Positions 42,327 through 53,521 of a stretch of DNA of 64,000 nt are shown here, one piece after another. The notes beneath the pieces are model-generated. The model did not search any database, had not been told where the DNA came from, and was given only the letters and a program-made list of their open reading frames with translations. The stretch is from NCBI RefSeq assembly GCF_011762195.1, contig NZ_JAASQK010000006.1:159605-223604 (forward strand), given 5' to 3'. The DNA comes from Sphingomonas oligoaromativorans (lineage in GTDB: Bacteria; Pseudomonadota; Alphaproteobacteria; Sphingomonadales; Sphingomonadaceae). Every line of letters begins with the position of its first letter. The first letter of the stretch is position 1. Both the position numbers and the translations under genes were made by a program.

Positions 42327-44267
42327 ATGCGCAAGTCGTTGCCGTTGCTGTCTGTTGCGTTGCTGGGATCGTCGGCGCTGGCCGCCGGCTATGATCCCCA
42401 CGCCGCCTTCGCGCCGTTCGCGATGCCGACGCCGGTCAACGCCTATCGTTCGGGCAGCGGCCAGCCGGGGCCGTCCTACTGGCAGAACCGCGCCGACTAT
42501 CAGATCCACGCCACGCTCGATCCGAAGGCGCACAGCCTCGCTGGCGAGGAGGCGATCGCCTACACCAACAACAGCCCCGACACGCTGGACGTGCTCTGGC
42601 TCCAGCTCGACCAGAACATGTACCGTCCGAACTCGCGCAGCCATGCCGCCGACGGCGCTTCCCCGCGCCGGGGCGAGGGCTTCACCGACGGCTACACGAT
42701 CGAGAGCGTCGAGGTGGAGCAGGGCGGCCGCCGCATCGCCGCCCAGACGGTGGAGAGCGACACCCGCCTTCAGGTGACGCTGCCGGCGCCGCTCGCCGGG
42801 CATGGCGGGAAGCTCACCCTCCACGTCCGCTATCGCTTCAATATTCCCGGCGCCTTTGGCGGGCGGATGGCGTGGGGCAAGGTGAAGGGCGGGGAGATTT
42901 ACGATCTCGCCCAATGGTATCCGCGCATGGCCGTCTATGACGACATTCGCGGGTGGGACACGCTCCCCTACCTCGCGCAGGAATTCTACCTCGAATATGG
43001 CGACTTCGATTATTGGGTGACGGTGCCGTCCACGATGATCGTCGCAGGCTCGGGCGCGCTTCAGAACGCGGACGAGGTGCTGACGGCGCGCGAGCGGGAA
43101 CGCCTCGCGAAGGCCGCCACGAGCGATGCGACCGTGAAGATCGTCGCCCCTGCCGAGATCGCCTCCGAGCGTCCGAAGACGGGCACGAAGACGTGGCACT
43201 ACCGGATGCCGAACAGCCGCGACGTCGCCTTCTCGGCGTCGGATGCGTTCGCGTGGGACGCGGCGCGGATCAACCTGCCGGGCGGCAAGACCTCGCTCGC
43301 CATGTCCTATTATCCGGCCGAGAGCGTCGGCTCCAACGCGTGGGACCGCTCGACCCAATATGTGAAGGACACGGTCGAGAAGATGTCGGCGCGCTGGCAT
43401 CCCTATCCGTGGCCGGCGGCGATCAACATCGCGGGGCCGGCATCGGGCATGGAATATCCCGGCATCGTCTTCGACGGCATCGAGGACAAGGACGCGCCGC
43501 TCTTCTGGATCACCGCGCACGAGATCGGGCATAGCTGGTTCCCGATGATGGTCGGCTTCGACGAGCGCCGCGACGCGTGGATGGACGAGGGCTTCAACAC
43601 CTTCATCGACATCTTCGAGAGCGAGGATTTCAACCGTGGCGAGTTCGCCCCCAAGCGGGACAGCGAATATGCGCCGGGCGGCGGCAATCCGGTGGACGAG
43701 ATCCTGCCCATCCTCGCCGACCCGCAGGCTCCGCCGATCTTGAGCCGCGCGGACACGGTGATCGAGAAATATCGCCACCCCGTCACCTACTTCAAATCGG
43801 CGCTCGGCCTCGTGCTGCTGCGCGAGGAGATCCTCGGGCCGGAGCGCTTCGATCCCGCCTTCCGCCGCTTCATCGCGACATGGGCGTTCCGGCATCCCAA
43901 GCCCGCAGACTTCTTCCGCTTCATGGAGAGCGAGACGGGCGAGGATCTGAGCTGGTGGTGGCGTGGCTGGTACGCCACCAACTCCACCTATGATGTCGCG
44001 GTGACGAAGATCGCATCCGCCAGGGATGGCCGCACGCTGGTGACGGTGGAGAACCGCGATCCGCTGGTGATGCCGGTGACGCTGCGCGTGAGCTTCGCCG
44101 ACGGCGGCCATCAGGACATCCGCCTGCCCGCCGAGACGTGGATTCGTCAGACGGCGGCCACTGTGCCGGTGCCTGCGGGCAAGAAGGTCGTCGCGGCGGA
44201 GGCGGACCCGGATCACAAGCTGCCCGATCATGACCGGAGCAACAACCGCATGACCGCGCGGCCCTGA
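42327..44267 (+). CDS. M1 family metallopeptidase, secreted
   Basis: A 646-residue zinc aminopeptidase-like enzyme with a signal peptide (RKSLPLLSVALLGSSALAAG). Zinc site HEIGHSWF with His 398 and His 402, third ligand Glu 421 in WMDEGFN (18 residues between). The GxMEN substrate motif appears as a variant, ASGMEYPG, so exopeptidase specificity may differ from classical M1 enzymes. ATG 42,327 after GCGGAGGG fits the signal peptide; the frame is open further upstream. Confidence 0.9.
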   Translation: MRKSLPLLSVALLGSSALAAGYDPHAAFAPFAMPTPVNAYRSGSGQPGPSYWQNRADYQIHATLDPKAHSLAGEEAIAYTNNSPDTLDVLWLQLDQNMYRPNSRSHAADGASPRRGEGFTDGYTIESVEVEQGGRRIAAQTVESDTRLQVTLPAPLAGHGGKLTLHVRYRFNIPGAFGGRMAWGKVKGGEIYDLAQWYPRMAVYDDIRGWDTLPYLAQEFYLEYGDFDYWVTVPSTMIVAGSGALQNADEVLTARERERLAKAATSDATVKIVAPAEIASERPKTGTKTWHYRMPNSRDVAFSASDAFAWDAARINLPGGKTSLAMSYYPAESVGSNAWDRSTQYVKDTVEKMSARWHPYPWPAAINIAGPASGMEYPGIVFDGIEDKDAPLFWITAHEIGHSWFPMMVGFDERRDAWMDEGFNTFIDIFESEDFNRGEFAPKRDSEYAPGGGNPVDEILPILADPQAPPILSRADTVIEKYRHPVTYFKSALGLVLLREEILGPERFDPAFRRFIATWAFRHPKPADFFRFMESETGEDLSWWWRGWYATNSTYDVAVTKIASARDGRTLVTVENRDPLVMPVTLRVSFADGGHQDIRLPAETWIRQTAATVPVPAGKKVVAAEADPDHKLPDHDRSNNRMTARP

Positions 44268-44301
44268 GGGGGGCTCGTCTCCCGCGTTCGTTCCCTTCTT
44301 T

Positions 44302-44387
44302 CGTCATCCCGGACTTGATCGGGGATCCAGGGCCTCACGCGATATCGCCTGCGGCTCTGGATCCTGACGTTCGTCAGGATGGCAACG
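44302..44387. repeat. REP-like compound palindrome, copy 3 (inverted form)
   Basis: Same building blocks as copy 1 in opposite order: TCGTCATCCCGGACTTGATC and GGGATCCAGGGCCTC on the left, GGCTCTGGATCC and TGACGTTCGTCAGGATG on the right. Located between the M1 peptidase and the next secreted protein gene. Confidence 0.75.
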
Positions 44388-44462
44388 AAGGGGGAGATGG
44401 CGCCGCCCTGCCATTCGTCACCCATCATGCCTCCGAAACGGGTTTCGTGCGTTGGGGGCTCC

Positions 44463-45368
44463 ATGTTTCGATCTGCGCGTCCGCTGATCCTTGCCGCCTT
44501 GCTGCTTGGCGCACCGCTCGGCGCGCGCCGGCCTCCTCCTCCTCCGCCGCCCGATCTCGGCACGGTGACGCTGGACCGCACCGATCCGGTCGTCGACGCG
44601 ACCGTGGCGGGCGTGCCGGCGAAGCTCGCGGTGGTGCTGGATCAGGGCGTCTATCTCGCGCCGCCCTTCGCCGAGAAGGTGCCGCTGCCGTGGAAGCCGG
44701 GCGGCTATGAGGAGGTCGGGCGCGTCCGCGTGCCCTTCCGTCAGGCGGCGGGCGAGGTGGCGATCGCGGGAACGGTGACGCCGCGCGCGATGTCGGTGCA
44801 TGACGGCCCCTGCTGCCGGGGGCATGAGGGCGCGATCGGGGCGGCGGAACTGCCCTGGTCGGTGGTGCGCTTCGGGCAGGGCGACGGCGAGGGCGAACGG
44901 CGCTTCCCGGCCGAGAACAATGCCGAGAGCGGGCTCAGCATTCCGTGGCGGGTGGGCAAGTCGACGGTGCATGTCGTCCTCGCGCCCGATGCGCCGGAGA
45001 CGCTGGCGACCGCCTCGGCGGCGGCGATCCTCGCGGGCGTCTATGGCGGCCATTTCGAGGGACAGGCGCGGCAGGCGGTGGTCGCCTTCGGGGTCAACCG
45101 GCAGGTCCGCGACATGGTGCTGAGCCGGCCGGCCCTGCCGCTGGGCCTCAAGCTCGCGCGCGTCGCGGTGCGGCTCGCCGATTTCGAGGGGAGCGGCAAG
45201 CTGCCGCGGGAGAAGGCCACGGGCGACATCCTCGTCCGTCACGCGCCGGCCCCGCCTCAGCATGGCTGGCCGGCGCTGATCCTCGGGCGCGACCTGCTCG
45301 GGCGCTGCCCGGTCATCAGCGTCTATCGGGACGAGGGAGCGATCGGCCTCGTCTGCAAGCCGGCATGA
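44463..45368 (+). CDS. Secreted protein, possibly aspartic-protease-like beta barrel
   Basis: A 301-residue protein with a signal peptide (RSARPLILAALLLGAPLGA) and a Pro-rich linker. The sequence then alternates beta strands, with VAGVPAKLAVVLDQGVYLA recalling the retropepsin pattern of a strand before the catalytic Asp, but the DTG/DSG triad is DQG here, so activity is doubtful. The C-terminal half has ILGRDLLGRCPVISVYRDEG, like the second lobe of pepsin-like repeats. The stop overlaps the S41 peptidase start (ATGA). Function unknown. Confidence 0.6.
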   Translation: MFRSARPLILAALLLGAPLGARRPPPPPPPDLGTVTLDRTDPVVDATVAGVPAKLAVVLDQGVYLAPPFAEKVPLPWKPGGYEEVGRVRVPFRQAAGEVAIAGTVTPRAMSVHDGPCCRGHEGAIGAAELPWSVVRFGQGDGEGERRFPAENNAESGLSIPWRVGKSTVHVVLAPDAPETLATASAAAILAGVYGGHFEGQARQAVVAFGVNRQVRDMVLSRPALPLGLKLARVAVRLADFEGSGKLPREKATGDILVRHAPAPPQHGWPALILGRDLLGRCPVISVYRDEGAIGLVCKPA

Positions 45369-46539
45369 AGGGTTGGCGCGCGCTCGCCGCACTGACGCTG
45401 CTCGCGGCCGCGCCGCCGCCGGCGGACAATGGCGCGGTGTTCGACAAGGTATGGGCCGACGTCCAGCGCCGATACTGGGATCCGGCGCTGCACGGCGTCG
45501 ACTGGGACGCCGCGCGGGATCGCTTCCGCCCGCAAGCGCTGGCCGCCGAGGGTGGAGGAGCGCTCTACGCGGTGCTCAACCGGATGCTGGGCCTGCTCCG
45601 CGACAGCCATGTCTTCGCGATCCCGCCGGCCGAGGTCCGCTATCAGGCCTCGCGCGATGCGGGCGAGGCGCAGGCGAGCTTCGGCTTCGCCTCCTATGAG
45701 CAGGACGGCGGCTGGCTGGTCTATGCGGTGACGCCGGGCAGCTCCGCTGCGCGGGCCGGGGTGAAGGCCGGCTGGCGGCTGATCTCGATCGATGGGCGGC
45801 CGGTCGATGTCGATCGTCATCCGAGCGAGGGCGAGCGGGCGCGGCTGGTTTTCGACGATGTGGCCGGCCGTCCGCGCGCGCTGGACCTCGTGGCCGCGTC
45901 CGCGCCCCCGGACGAGCCGGTGCGCTTCCATCGGCTGGCGGGCGATATCCTGCTCATCACGCTCGACGGCTTCGATGCGCGCGAGGACCGCCGCATCGCC
46001 GCCGAACTGCGCGACGGCCCGGAACCCGCCGCCGTGATCCTCGACCTGCGCGACAATGACGGCGGCGAGGAGGAGACGGCCGCCCGCGTCGCCGGCCTGT
46101 TCTTCGCCGAGAAGCACACTTTGCTCCGCCGCATCGACCGCCGCCATGAGGACAAGGTGCCGATCGAGGGTGCCGGCCGGCGCAGCTTCACCGGGCCGAT
46201 GGCGGTGCTGGTCGGCCCCCGCAGCGCGAGCGCGGCGGAGGCGCTGGCGGCCTTGCTCTCCGAATCGGGGCGGGCGGAGAGCGTCGGCGAACGCACCTCC
46301 GGCGCGCTCACCGGCGCCTCGATCGAGGATCTGCCCGACGGCGGCCAGTTGAGCCTCGCCGACTTCGACGTCCGCACGCCGGGCGGCAAACGCATCGAGG
46401 GCGTGGGCTTCCTGCCGGTCCATCAGGTCCGCACCACACCCGCCGAGATGGAGGCCGGTCGAGACCCGGTTCTGGCCGCCGCGCTGCATCTGGTGGCCGC
46501 CCCTTCGCATTCGGCGCGCGAGACGCTACATGCGCGGCC

Positions 46540-46543
<4 letters not shown>
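45365..46543 (+). CDS. S41 family peptidase with PDZ domain
   Basis: A 392-residue serine peptidase of the tail-specific protease (CtpA) type. A short hydrophobic N-terminus (WRALAALTLLAAAPPPA) suggests export. The N-terminal helical domain has YWDPALHGVDWDAARDRF, the PDZ domain follows (~110-165), and the catalytic core has VILDLRDNDGG and VGPRSASAAEALAALL with likely nucleophile Ser 287. The start overlaps the upstream gene and the stop overlaps prfC. Confidence 0.88.
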
Positions 46544-48099
<1,556 letters not shown>

Positions 48100-48121
48100 C
48101 GGCGCGCGAAGGGGAGGGGAC

Positions 48122-49306
48122 ATGCAGCTCGCGGAAGCCCGATCGATCCTGGCGGAGGTGCTGGCGCCGCTGCCGGTCGATCGCTTTTTCGACGAGATCA
48201 TGGGCCGCTCCTTCGCGGAAGTCCCCGGTGGTGCGCAGCATCCCCGCCGCGCGATTTTCGGCGATCATCCGGCGGAGACGGTGCTGGCGGCGCACGCCAC
48301 CCATGCCGATCGCCTCGGCTGCCATGCCGAGGCACCTCGCGGGCCGGCGCCCGGCGCCATCCCCGCGGCCGATCCGCAGGCCTTTCGCGCGTCGATCGGG
48401 GCTTTCCATGACGTCGGCTATACGGTGCGCGTGCCGGATGTGATCCCGCTCGCGCCCGGCCTGCAACGCTTCGCCCGCGCGCTGGAGTTCATGCTCCACC
48501 AGCCGGTCGAGTGTTCCTTGTTCTGGAGCGCGGAGGCGGCCCGCGCGCCGGTGCATTACGACGACAAGGACATCATCGTCATCCAGCTCGTCGGGCGGAA
48601 GCAATGGTATGTCTCCGCCGCCCCGCCCAGCCTGCACAATAGCTGGCGTGACATCGCCGAGGTGCCGCCGCAGCTTGGCGAGCACCGCACCATCGACATG
48701 GGGCCGGGCGACCTGATCTATGTCCCGCGCGGCACGCCGCATACGGTGCAGTCGCAATCGGAATCGCTGCATCTCTCGATCGGCTTCCTGCCGGTGACGC
48801 TGCGCGAGGCGATCATCGCGGCGCTCGATCATCTCTCCGATTTCGACCGTCCGTTGCGGGAGACGGTGCTGGGCCGCATCGACCGCCCGCTGGACATGGC
48901 GGCGTTGTCGCAGGCGGTCGGGGATGGGCTCGAGCGTCTGTCGCGCCATGTCCGTACCCCCGGCTTCCTCGAGGGCGCGATGCAGCGGCGCTCCTCCCGC
49001 GTGATCGGCCAGCTTGCGAGGCTGGAGGGCGCCCCGCCTGTCGAGCCGCTGACGGCGGCATCCGAAGTTCGGCACAATCCGCTGGCGCTATGCCATATGC
49101 TGGCGACGCCCCAGCAGATCGATTTCTGTCAGCCCGGCGGCCATATCAACATCCATCGCGGCGTCGAGCCGGCGTTGCGGTTCATTGCGGCGACGCCCGT
49201 CTTCCGCATCGGAGACATCCCCGGCGGGCTTCCCGACGACATCCGCATCGCGCTGGTGGCTCGCCTCATGACGAGCGGCTTCCTACAGTCCGCCGGGCAT
49301 GGCTGA
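48122..49306 (+). CDS. JmjC-domain cupin oxygenase, ribosomal-oxygenase type
   Basis: A 394-residue Fe(II)/2-oxoglutarate oxygenase. The double-stranded beta helix carries the HxD metal motif VHYDDKD (His 145, Asp 147) and distal His 207 in VPRGTPHTVQS. RKQWYV and GDLIYVPRG are typical of the YcfD/RoxA-NO66 group, which hydroxylates ribosomal proteins. After the JmjC core comes a helical dimerisation and C-terminal region (~230-394). Position right after prfC supports a link with translation. Substrate is not shown by sequence. Confidence 0.8.
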   Translation: MQLAEARSILAEVLAPLPVDRFFDEIMGRSFAEVPGGAQHPRRAIFGDHPAETVLAAHATHADRLGCHAEAPRGPAPGAIPAADPQAFRASIGAFHDVGYTVRVPDVIPLAPGLQRFARALEFMLHQPVECSLFWSAEAARAPVHYDDKDIIVIQLVGRKQWYVSAAPPSLHNSWRDIAEVPPQLGEHRTIDMGPGDLIYVPRGTPHTVQSQSESLHLSIGFLPVTLREAIIAALDHLSDFDRPLRETVLGRIDRPLDMAALSQAVGDGLERLSRHVRTPGFLEGAMQRRSSRVIGQLARLEGAPPVEPLTAASEVRHNPLALCHMLATPQQIDFCQPGGHINIHRGVEPALRFIAATPVFRIGDIPGGLPDDIRIALVARLMTSGFLQSAGHG

Positions 49307-49499
49307 CCCCGGACGGAGCGCGTAGCTGCTCTATCCCAAGGGATTAGGGGGAATTAAAGCACTCGAATTAACCGCGAATCTATTGCACCATTGCATCGAT
49401 ATTCGGGTGAATGGATGAGCCGCGTGGCGTTCCGGGCACGGAATCCCGACGATCCGAATGAACCGGGGGGACAGGAGTTCGGATCGACGGGGCGCGTTT

Positions 49500-50555
49500 A
49501 TGGTAAGAGTTCGGTCATGGCGTTTGGGCCGTCGTCGCCGCCGCGGATGGATCGATGGGCGGAGCCTGTATCCCCCCCTCGCCATGCTGGGGCTGGCGGT
49601 ATCCGCCCCACTTCATGCACGGGCCATGCCGCCCGACGATAGTCCGCCCGCCCCACTGACCATCGTTCCCGCCCACGACGACTGGGCTGGACGCATCGCC
49701 TCGGCCGGCACCGAGATCGCTTCCGCCGATCGCACCCCTCTCTACGGCCCTGCGGACAGCCGCCCGACCAAGCGGCCGACCTACGATCCCGAGCGCTACA
49801 ACACGTTCGGCAAGCGCGTCGGTGCGGTGAAGTGGGAGTTCGCCACGGCGATCGCCCTCCTGACCGTGGCGAACCTGCCCAAGGATCTGCACCATGGCTC
49901 GTCCTTCCACTTCCATGACGAGGGCCTGTTCGGTCACGACACCGACAATGTCGGCGTCGACAAGACCGACCATGCCTTCAACAGCTATCTCTACGCCGAC
50001 ATCTTCTATTCGCGGTTGAGAAGGAAGGCCGGCCCCGGCTTCCAGACGGCGCTCACCGCCGGCGTGCTGTCGCTCGCGGCCGAGGCCTATGGCGAGATCT
50101 ACGACGGTTTCGAGGACAGCAGCGGCTGGTCGATGCAGGATGTGATGTTCGACATAGCGGGCGCGGGCTTCTCGGTGCTGCGCAACTCGGTGCCGGGCCT
50201 CGCCGACAAGCTGGATTTCCGGCTGTTGCTCACCCCCAACCGCCATTTCTACTCCTATGAGGGCAAGGAGCATTACCGGCAGCAGAAATTCCTGTTCGCG
50301 CTGAAACTGGGCGGTTTCGAGACCTTCCAGCGCTCGCCGCTGCGTTTCGTCGATCTGGAGCTGGGCTATTATGCGAGCGGCTTCACTCCCCGCGAGCGGG
50401 CGAGAGGCGACGAGCCGCGGCGGCATCCGTTCATCGGCCTCGGGCTCAATGTGAACGAGCTGCTGTTCAAGCATCCCGATAGCTGGCCGGAGAAGGCGGC
50501 GCATTCGGTGCTCACCTACATCCAGCTTCCCTATACGTCGGTGCGATCCGAATAA
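49500..50555 (+). CDS. DUF2279-type periplasmic or outer-surface protein
   Basis: A 351-residue protein with a very basic leader (RVRSWRLGRRRRRGW) followed by a hydrophobic stretch (LAMLGLAVSAPLHARA) suggesting export. VDKTDHAFNSYLYADIFYSRL resembles the DKxGH motif of DUF2279, and later strands (LELGYYASGFTPRERA, GLGLNVNELL) fit that family. Function unknown. ATG 49,500 is chosen to give a signal-like start; upstream in-frame starts would extend it by 14 residues. Convergent with the next gene, 5 bp apart. Confidence 0.7.
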   Translation: MVRVRSWRLGRRRRRGWIDGRSLYPPLAMLGLAVSAPLHARAMPPDDSPPAPLTIVPAHDDWAGRIASAGTEIASADRTPLYGPADSRPTKRPTYDPERYNTFGKRVGAVKWEFATAIALLTVANLPKDLHHGSSFHFHDEGLFGHDTDNVGVDKTDHAFNSYLYADIFYSRLRRKAGPGFQTALTAGVLSLAAEAYGEIYDGFEDSSGWSMQDVMFDIAGAGFSVLRNSVPGLADKLDFRLLLTPNRHFYSYEGKEHYRQQKFLFALKLGGFETFQRSPLRFVDLELGYYASGFTPRERARGDEPRRHPFIGLGLNVNELLFKHPDSWPEKAAHSVLTYIQLPYTSVRSE

Positions 50556-50560
50556 TCGGT

Positions 50561-51076
50561 TTAGCCGAGCGGCTTGGCGAGCACCGTCAGGCGGAGCGGC
50601 GGCGTCATCGGGATGGGGAAGGGGCGGAACTCGCCGGTGCGCGCATAGCCGCGCCGCTCGTAATAAGCGAGCAGCTCGGCACGCTGCTCGATGACCGACA
50701 TCTCCATGATGTGCGCGCCGAAGCGGGTCACGGCCTCGCGCTCGGCCGCCGCGATCAGGAGCTTGCCGAGGCCGGCCGCCTGCAAGCCCGGATCGACGCC
50801 GAGCAGGCCGAGATAGCCGATGCCCTCGCCCCGATCGGTCACCTGCACGCAGCCGATCAGCACGGTGTCGCGTGTCGCCACCAGCAGATGCTCGCCCGGC
50901 TGGTTCAGGATCGCGGCCAGCGCCTCCGGCTCGATCCGCTGCCCTTCGACCAGATCGGCCTCATGCGTCCAGCCCGCCCGCGCGCTGTCGCCGCGATAGG
51001 CACGCTGCACCAGCGCATGGAGCGGCCCGAGGTCGGCCGGAGTGGCGGGGCGGATGAGGACGGCATCGGTCGTCAT
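50561..51076 (-). CDS. GNAT family N-acetyltransferase
   Basis: A 171-residue acetyltransferase. Acetyl-CoA binding motif QAAGLGKLLI (R/QxxGxG/A type) at ~98-107, preceded by strand IGYLGLLGVDP and followed by YYERRGYARTGEF. Start at ATG 51,076 six bases after GATGGA; an ATG at 51,082 is also possible. Substrate unknown. Confidence 0.88.
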   Translation of the reverse strand: MTTDAVLIRPATPADLGPLHALVQRAYRGDSARAGWTHEADLVEGQRIEPEALAAILNQPGEHLLVATRDTVLIGCVQVTDRGEGIGYLGLLGVDPGLQAAGLGKLLIAAAEREAVTRFGAHIMEMSVIEQRAELLAYYERRGYARTGEFRPFPIPMTPPLRLTVLAKPLG

Positions 51077-51101
51077 GGGCATTCCATCGGAAAAGAAGGG
51101 C

Positions 51102-51138
51102 AAAAGAAAAGGGCGGCCCGACCATCGCCGGACCGCCC
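51102..51138 (-). terminator. Rho-independent terminator of rplM-rpsI
   Basis: On the minus strand a GC-rich stem (GGGCGG pairing with CCGCCC, 51,138-51,111) is followed by TTTTCTTTTG, just after the rpsI stop and overlapping the start region of the GNAT gene. Confidence 0.8.
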
Positions 51139-51170
51139 CTTGTCTCGGGCAAACAGCTCGACGAAGCGGA

Positions 51171-51701
51171 TCAGCGCTTCGAGAACTGGAAGCTGCGGCG
51201 GGCCTTCGCCTTGCCGTACTTCTTACGCTCGACCGCGCGGCTGTCGCGGGTGAGGAAGCCGGCCTGCTTGACCGGGGTACGCAGGATCGGCTCGAAGCGG
51301 GTCAGCGCCTGGGCGATGCCGTGCTTCACCGCACCGGCCTGGCCCGACAGACCGCCGCCCTTGACGGTGGCGATCACGTCGTACTGGCCCTCACGGCCGG
51401 CGACGCCGAACGGCTGGTTGATGACGAGACGCAGCGTCGGACGGGCGAAATAGACTTCCTGATCGCGACCGTTGACGATGATCTTGCCGGTGCCCGGCTT
51501 TAGCCACACGCGGGCGATGGCGTCCTTACGACGGCCGGTCGCATAAGCGCGGCCCAGCGCATCGACCTGCTTCTCGCGGAGCGGAGCGGTCGGGGCGGCG
51601 GGAACGAAACCCTCGGTGCCGGTCGAAACGGCGGCGGCGGCCGGGGCCTCGGCGCCGGTCAGCGACGCGAGGTCGGAAAGGGACTGGCGATTGTCGGACA
51701 T
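51171..51701 (-). CDS. rpsI: 30S ribosomal protein S9
   Basis: A 176-residue ribosomal protein. The S9 core starts at [19 protein letters not shown] (~52) and ends with the conserved [11 protein letters not shown] that reaches the P-site tRNA. The first ~50 residues are an Ala-rich extension common in alphaproteobacteria. The start overlaps the L13 stop by one base. Confidence 0.97.
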   Translation of the reverse strand: MSDNRQSLSDLASLTGAEAPAAAAVSTGTEGFVPAAPTAPLREKQVDALGRAYATGRRKDAIARVWLKPGTGKIIVNGRDQEVYFARPTLRLVINQPFGVAGREGQYDVIATVKGGGLSGQAGAVKHGIAQALTRFEPILRTPVKQAGFLTRDSRAVERKKYGKAKARRSFQFSKR

Positions 51702-52180
51702 TACGCGCCCACCTTGTTCTTGCGGTTCATCGCCGCGACGTCGAGGACTTCCGGGTTCTGCGCGGCATGGTCATGCTCGGTGCCGGCGAAGATACGCAGG
51801 TTGCGCATCTGCTGGCGGCCCAGCGGACCGCGCGGGATCATGCGCTCCACGGCCTTCTCGAGCACGCGCTCGGGGAAGCGGCCTTCCAGCACCTTGGCCG
51901 GGGTCGTTTCCTTGATGCCGCCGGCATAGCCGGTGTGCTTGTAATAAACCTTGTCGGTCAGCTTCTTGCCGGTGAACTTCACCTTGTCGGCATTGATGAT
52001 GATGACATTGTCACCACAATCGATGTGCGGGGTGAAGCTCGGCTTGTGCTTGCCGCGCAGGATGTTGGCGACGATCGAGGCCAGGCGCCCGACCACCAGG
52101 CCGTCGGCATCGATCAGATGCCACTTCTTTTCCACCGTGTACGGCGTCGCCGACTTGGTGGTCTTCATGAGCGCCTTCAT
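51701..52180 (-). CDS. rplM: 50S ribosomal protein L13
   Basis: A 159-residue ribosomal protein with [34 protein letters not shown] and [19 protein letters not shown]. First gene of the conserved rplM-rpsI operon. Confidence 0.97.
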   Translation of the reverse strand: MKALMKTTKSATPYTVEKKWHLIDADGLVVGRLASIVANILRGKHKPSFTPHIDCGDNVIIINADKVKFTGKKLTDKVYYKHTGYAGGIKETTPAKVLEGRFPERVLEKAVERMIPRGPLGRQQMRNLRIFAGTEHDHAAQNPEVLDVAAMNRKNKVGA

Positions 52181-52248
52181 GGCCCCAAACTCCGAATATG
52201 CGAGAAACGCAGCGCGCCGCCCATCGCTGAGCGGCGCTACGGAGGGGG

Positions 52249-52277
52249 CTAATGACGAATCGCCCTGAAAAAGTCAA
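52249..52277 (-). promoter_or_regulatory. Probable promoter of rplM-rpsI
   Basis: On the minus strand TTGACT (52,277-52,272) and CATTAG (52,254-52,249) are separated by 17 bp. The -35 is near consensus and the -10 is weak. It lies 69 bp before the rplM start. Confidence 0.5.
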
Positions 52278-52321
52278 GCAACGCGGGGGTTTTTCGAGTG
52301 GTATTTTAATACCGGGTCGTA

Positions 52322-53401
52322 TCAGGCGGCTTTCGGCTCCCGTCCGAGCGCATGGCCGCCCCAGATCAGCGTGCCGAGCAGGATGGTGGCGACTGCCTGA
52401 TGCGTCACCGCGATCGGGATATCCACGCCGGTCAGCAGCGTGGCGATGCCGAGCAGGATCTGCACCACCACGGCGACGACGATGGCGGCGGCCGCCTGGC
52501 GGTTGCCGGCCTGACGGGCGAAACGCGCGACCATCACCACCGCGACCAGCGCCACCCATGCCCACCAGCGATGGACGAACTGCACCGCGACCGGATTGTA
52601 GACGAGGTTATGGAGCGTGCTCTGGCCCGCGTTCCAGCCGCCGGCGGGGAACCAATCCTCGCCCATCTTGGGCCATGTCGCGAAGGCGTAGCCCGCGCGC
52701 AGGCCCGCCGTGAAGGCCCCGAGCATGATCTGGATCGCGAGGATGGCGATCGCCACGGCGGCGAGGCCTGTCAGCTTCGCGGGTCGGGCGGAGGGATCGC
52801 GGGCGAGGGCGAGAAGGTCGAGCGCCGTCCAGATCAGATAGCTGTAGATCAGGAGCGCCGTCAGCAGATGGATGGCCAGCCGGATATGGCTCACCTCGGT
52901 GCGGTAGACGAGGCCGGAGGACACCATCCACCAGCCGACCACGCCCTGAAGCCCGCCCAGCGCGAAGATCAGCACCGCGCGCCAGCCATAGCCCTTCGGA
53001 ATCGCCCGCCGCCACCAGAACACCGCCAGCACCGCCAGCAGCACCGTGCCGATGCCACGCGCGATCAGGCGGTGGAGATATTCCCAGAAATAGATGTGCT
53101 TGAAGCCCTCCAGCGTCATGCCGGTGTTGAAGGCATGATATTGCGGGATGGCCTTGTAGCCGTCGAACGCGGCCTGCCATTGCGCCTGGGTGAGCGGCGG
53201 GATCGTGCCGAGGATCGGATCCCACTCGACGATCGACAGGCCGCTCTCGGTGAGCCTCGTGATGCCGCCGACGATCACGATCGCCAGCACCAGTGCCGCC
53301 ACGACGAGCAGCCAGCCCCCGAAGGCGCGGGGGGCGGGGCGGGGGGCGGCGGGGCGGCCGGGCAGCTTCAGGGCCGGCGGACTGGGCAGGGCTTCGGACA
53401 T
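52322..53401 (-). CDS. ctaA: Heme A synthase (COX15/CtaA type)
   Basis: A 359-residue inner-membrane protein with eight helices that converts heme O to heme A for aa3-type oxidases. GGITRLTESGLSIVEWDP and FWEYLHRLIARG (heme His) are signatures, with further His in HIRLAIHL, FVHRWWAW and VTHQAVA. Heme A is not needed for the bo3 oxidase in this window, so an aa3 oxidase must be encoded elsewhere. The N-terminus is Pro-rich. Confidence 0.93.
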   Translation of the reverse strand: MSEALPSPPALKLPGRPAAPRPAPRAFGGWLLVVAALVLAIVIVGGITRLTESGLSIVEWDPILGTIPPLTQAQWQAAFDGYKAIPQYHAFNTGMTLEGFKHIYFWEYLHRLIARGIGTVLLAVLAVFWWRRAIPKGYGWRAVLIFALGGLQGVVGWWMVSSGLVYRTEVSHIRLAIHLLTALLIYSYLIWTALDLLALARDPSARPAKLTGLAAVAIAILAIQIMLGAFTAGLRAGYAFATWPKMGEDWFPAGGWNAGQSTLHNLVYNPVAVQFVHRWWAWVALVAVVMVARFARQAGNRQAAAAIVVAVVVQILLGIATLLTGVDIPIAVTHQAVATILLGTLIWGGHALGREPKAA

Positions 53402-53474
53402 GGCGAAGGCCTTACCGCGTGGCCGGGCCTGTCGACAATGCCGCTATCGCCCTTCGTCCCGTCGCATCCATCGC

Positions 53475-53496
53475 GAAATGAGATATTGTATCATCG
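53475..53496 (+). promoter_or_regulatory. Zur box upstream of merC-like and zur
   Basis: GAAATGAGATATTGTATCAT agrees with the proteobacterial Zur consensus GAAATGTTATANTATAACAT at most positions, with core dyad GATA-TTG-TATC. It ends 26 bp before the merC-like ATG. A Zur gene is the next gene but one, so autoregulation by zinc is expected. Confidence 0.65.
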
Positions 53497-53521
53497 TGAC
53501 ATTGGTGCCATATCGCCGGCC

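Noticed and set aside
40557..44231. Minus-strand open frame of 1224 codons
   Set aside because: It lies antisense to three clear genes (aldolase, HAD, M1 peptidase), has no family motif and is Arg/His-rich, the usual shadow of GC-rich codon use.
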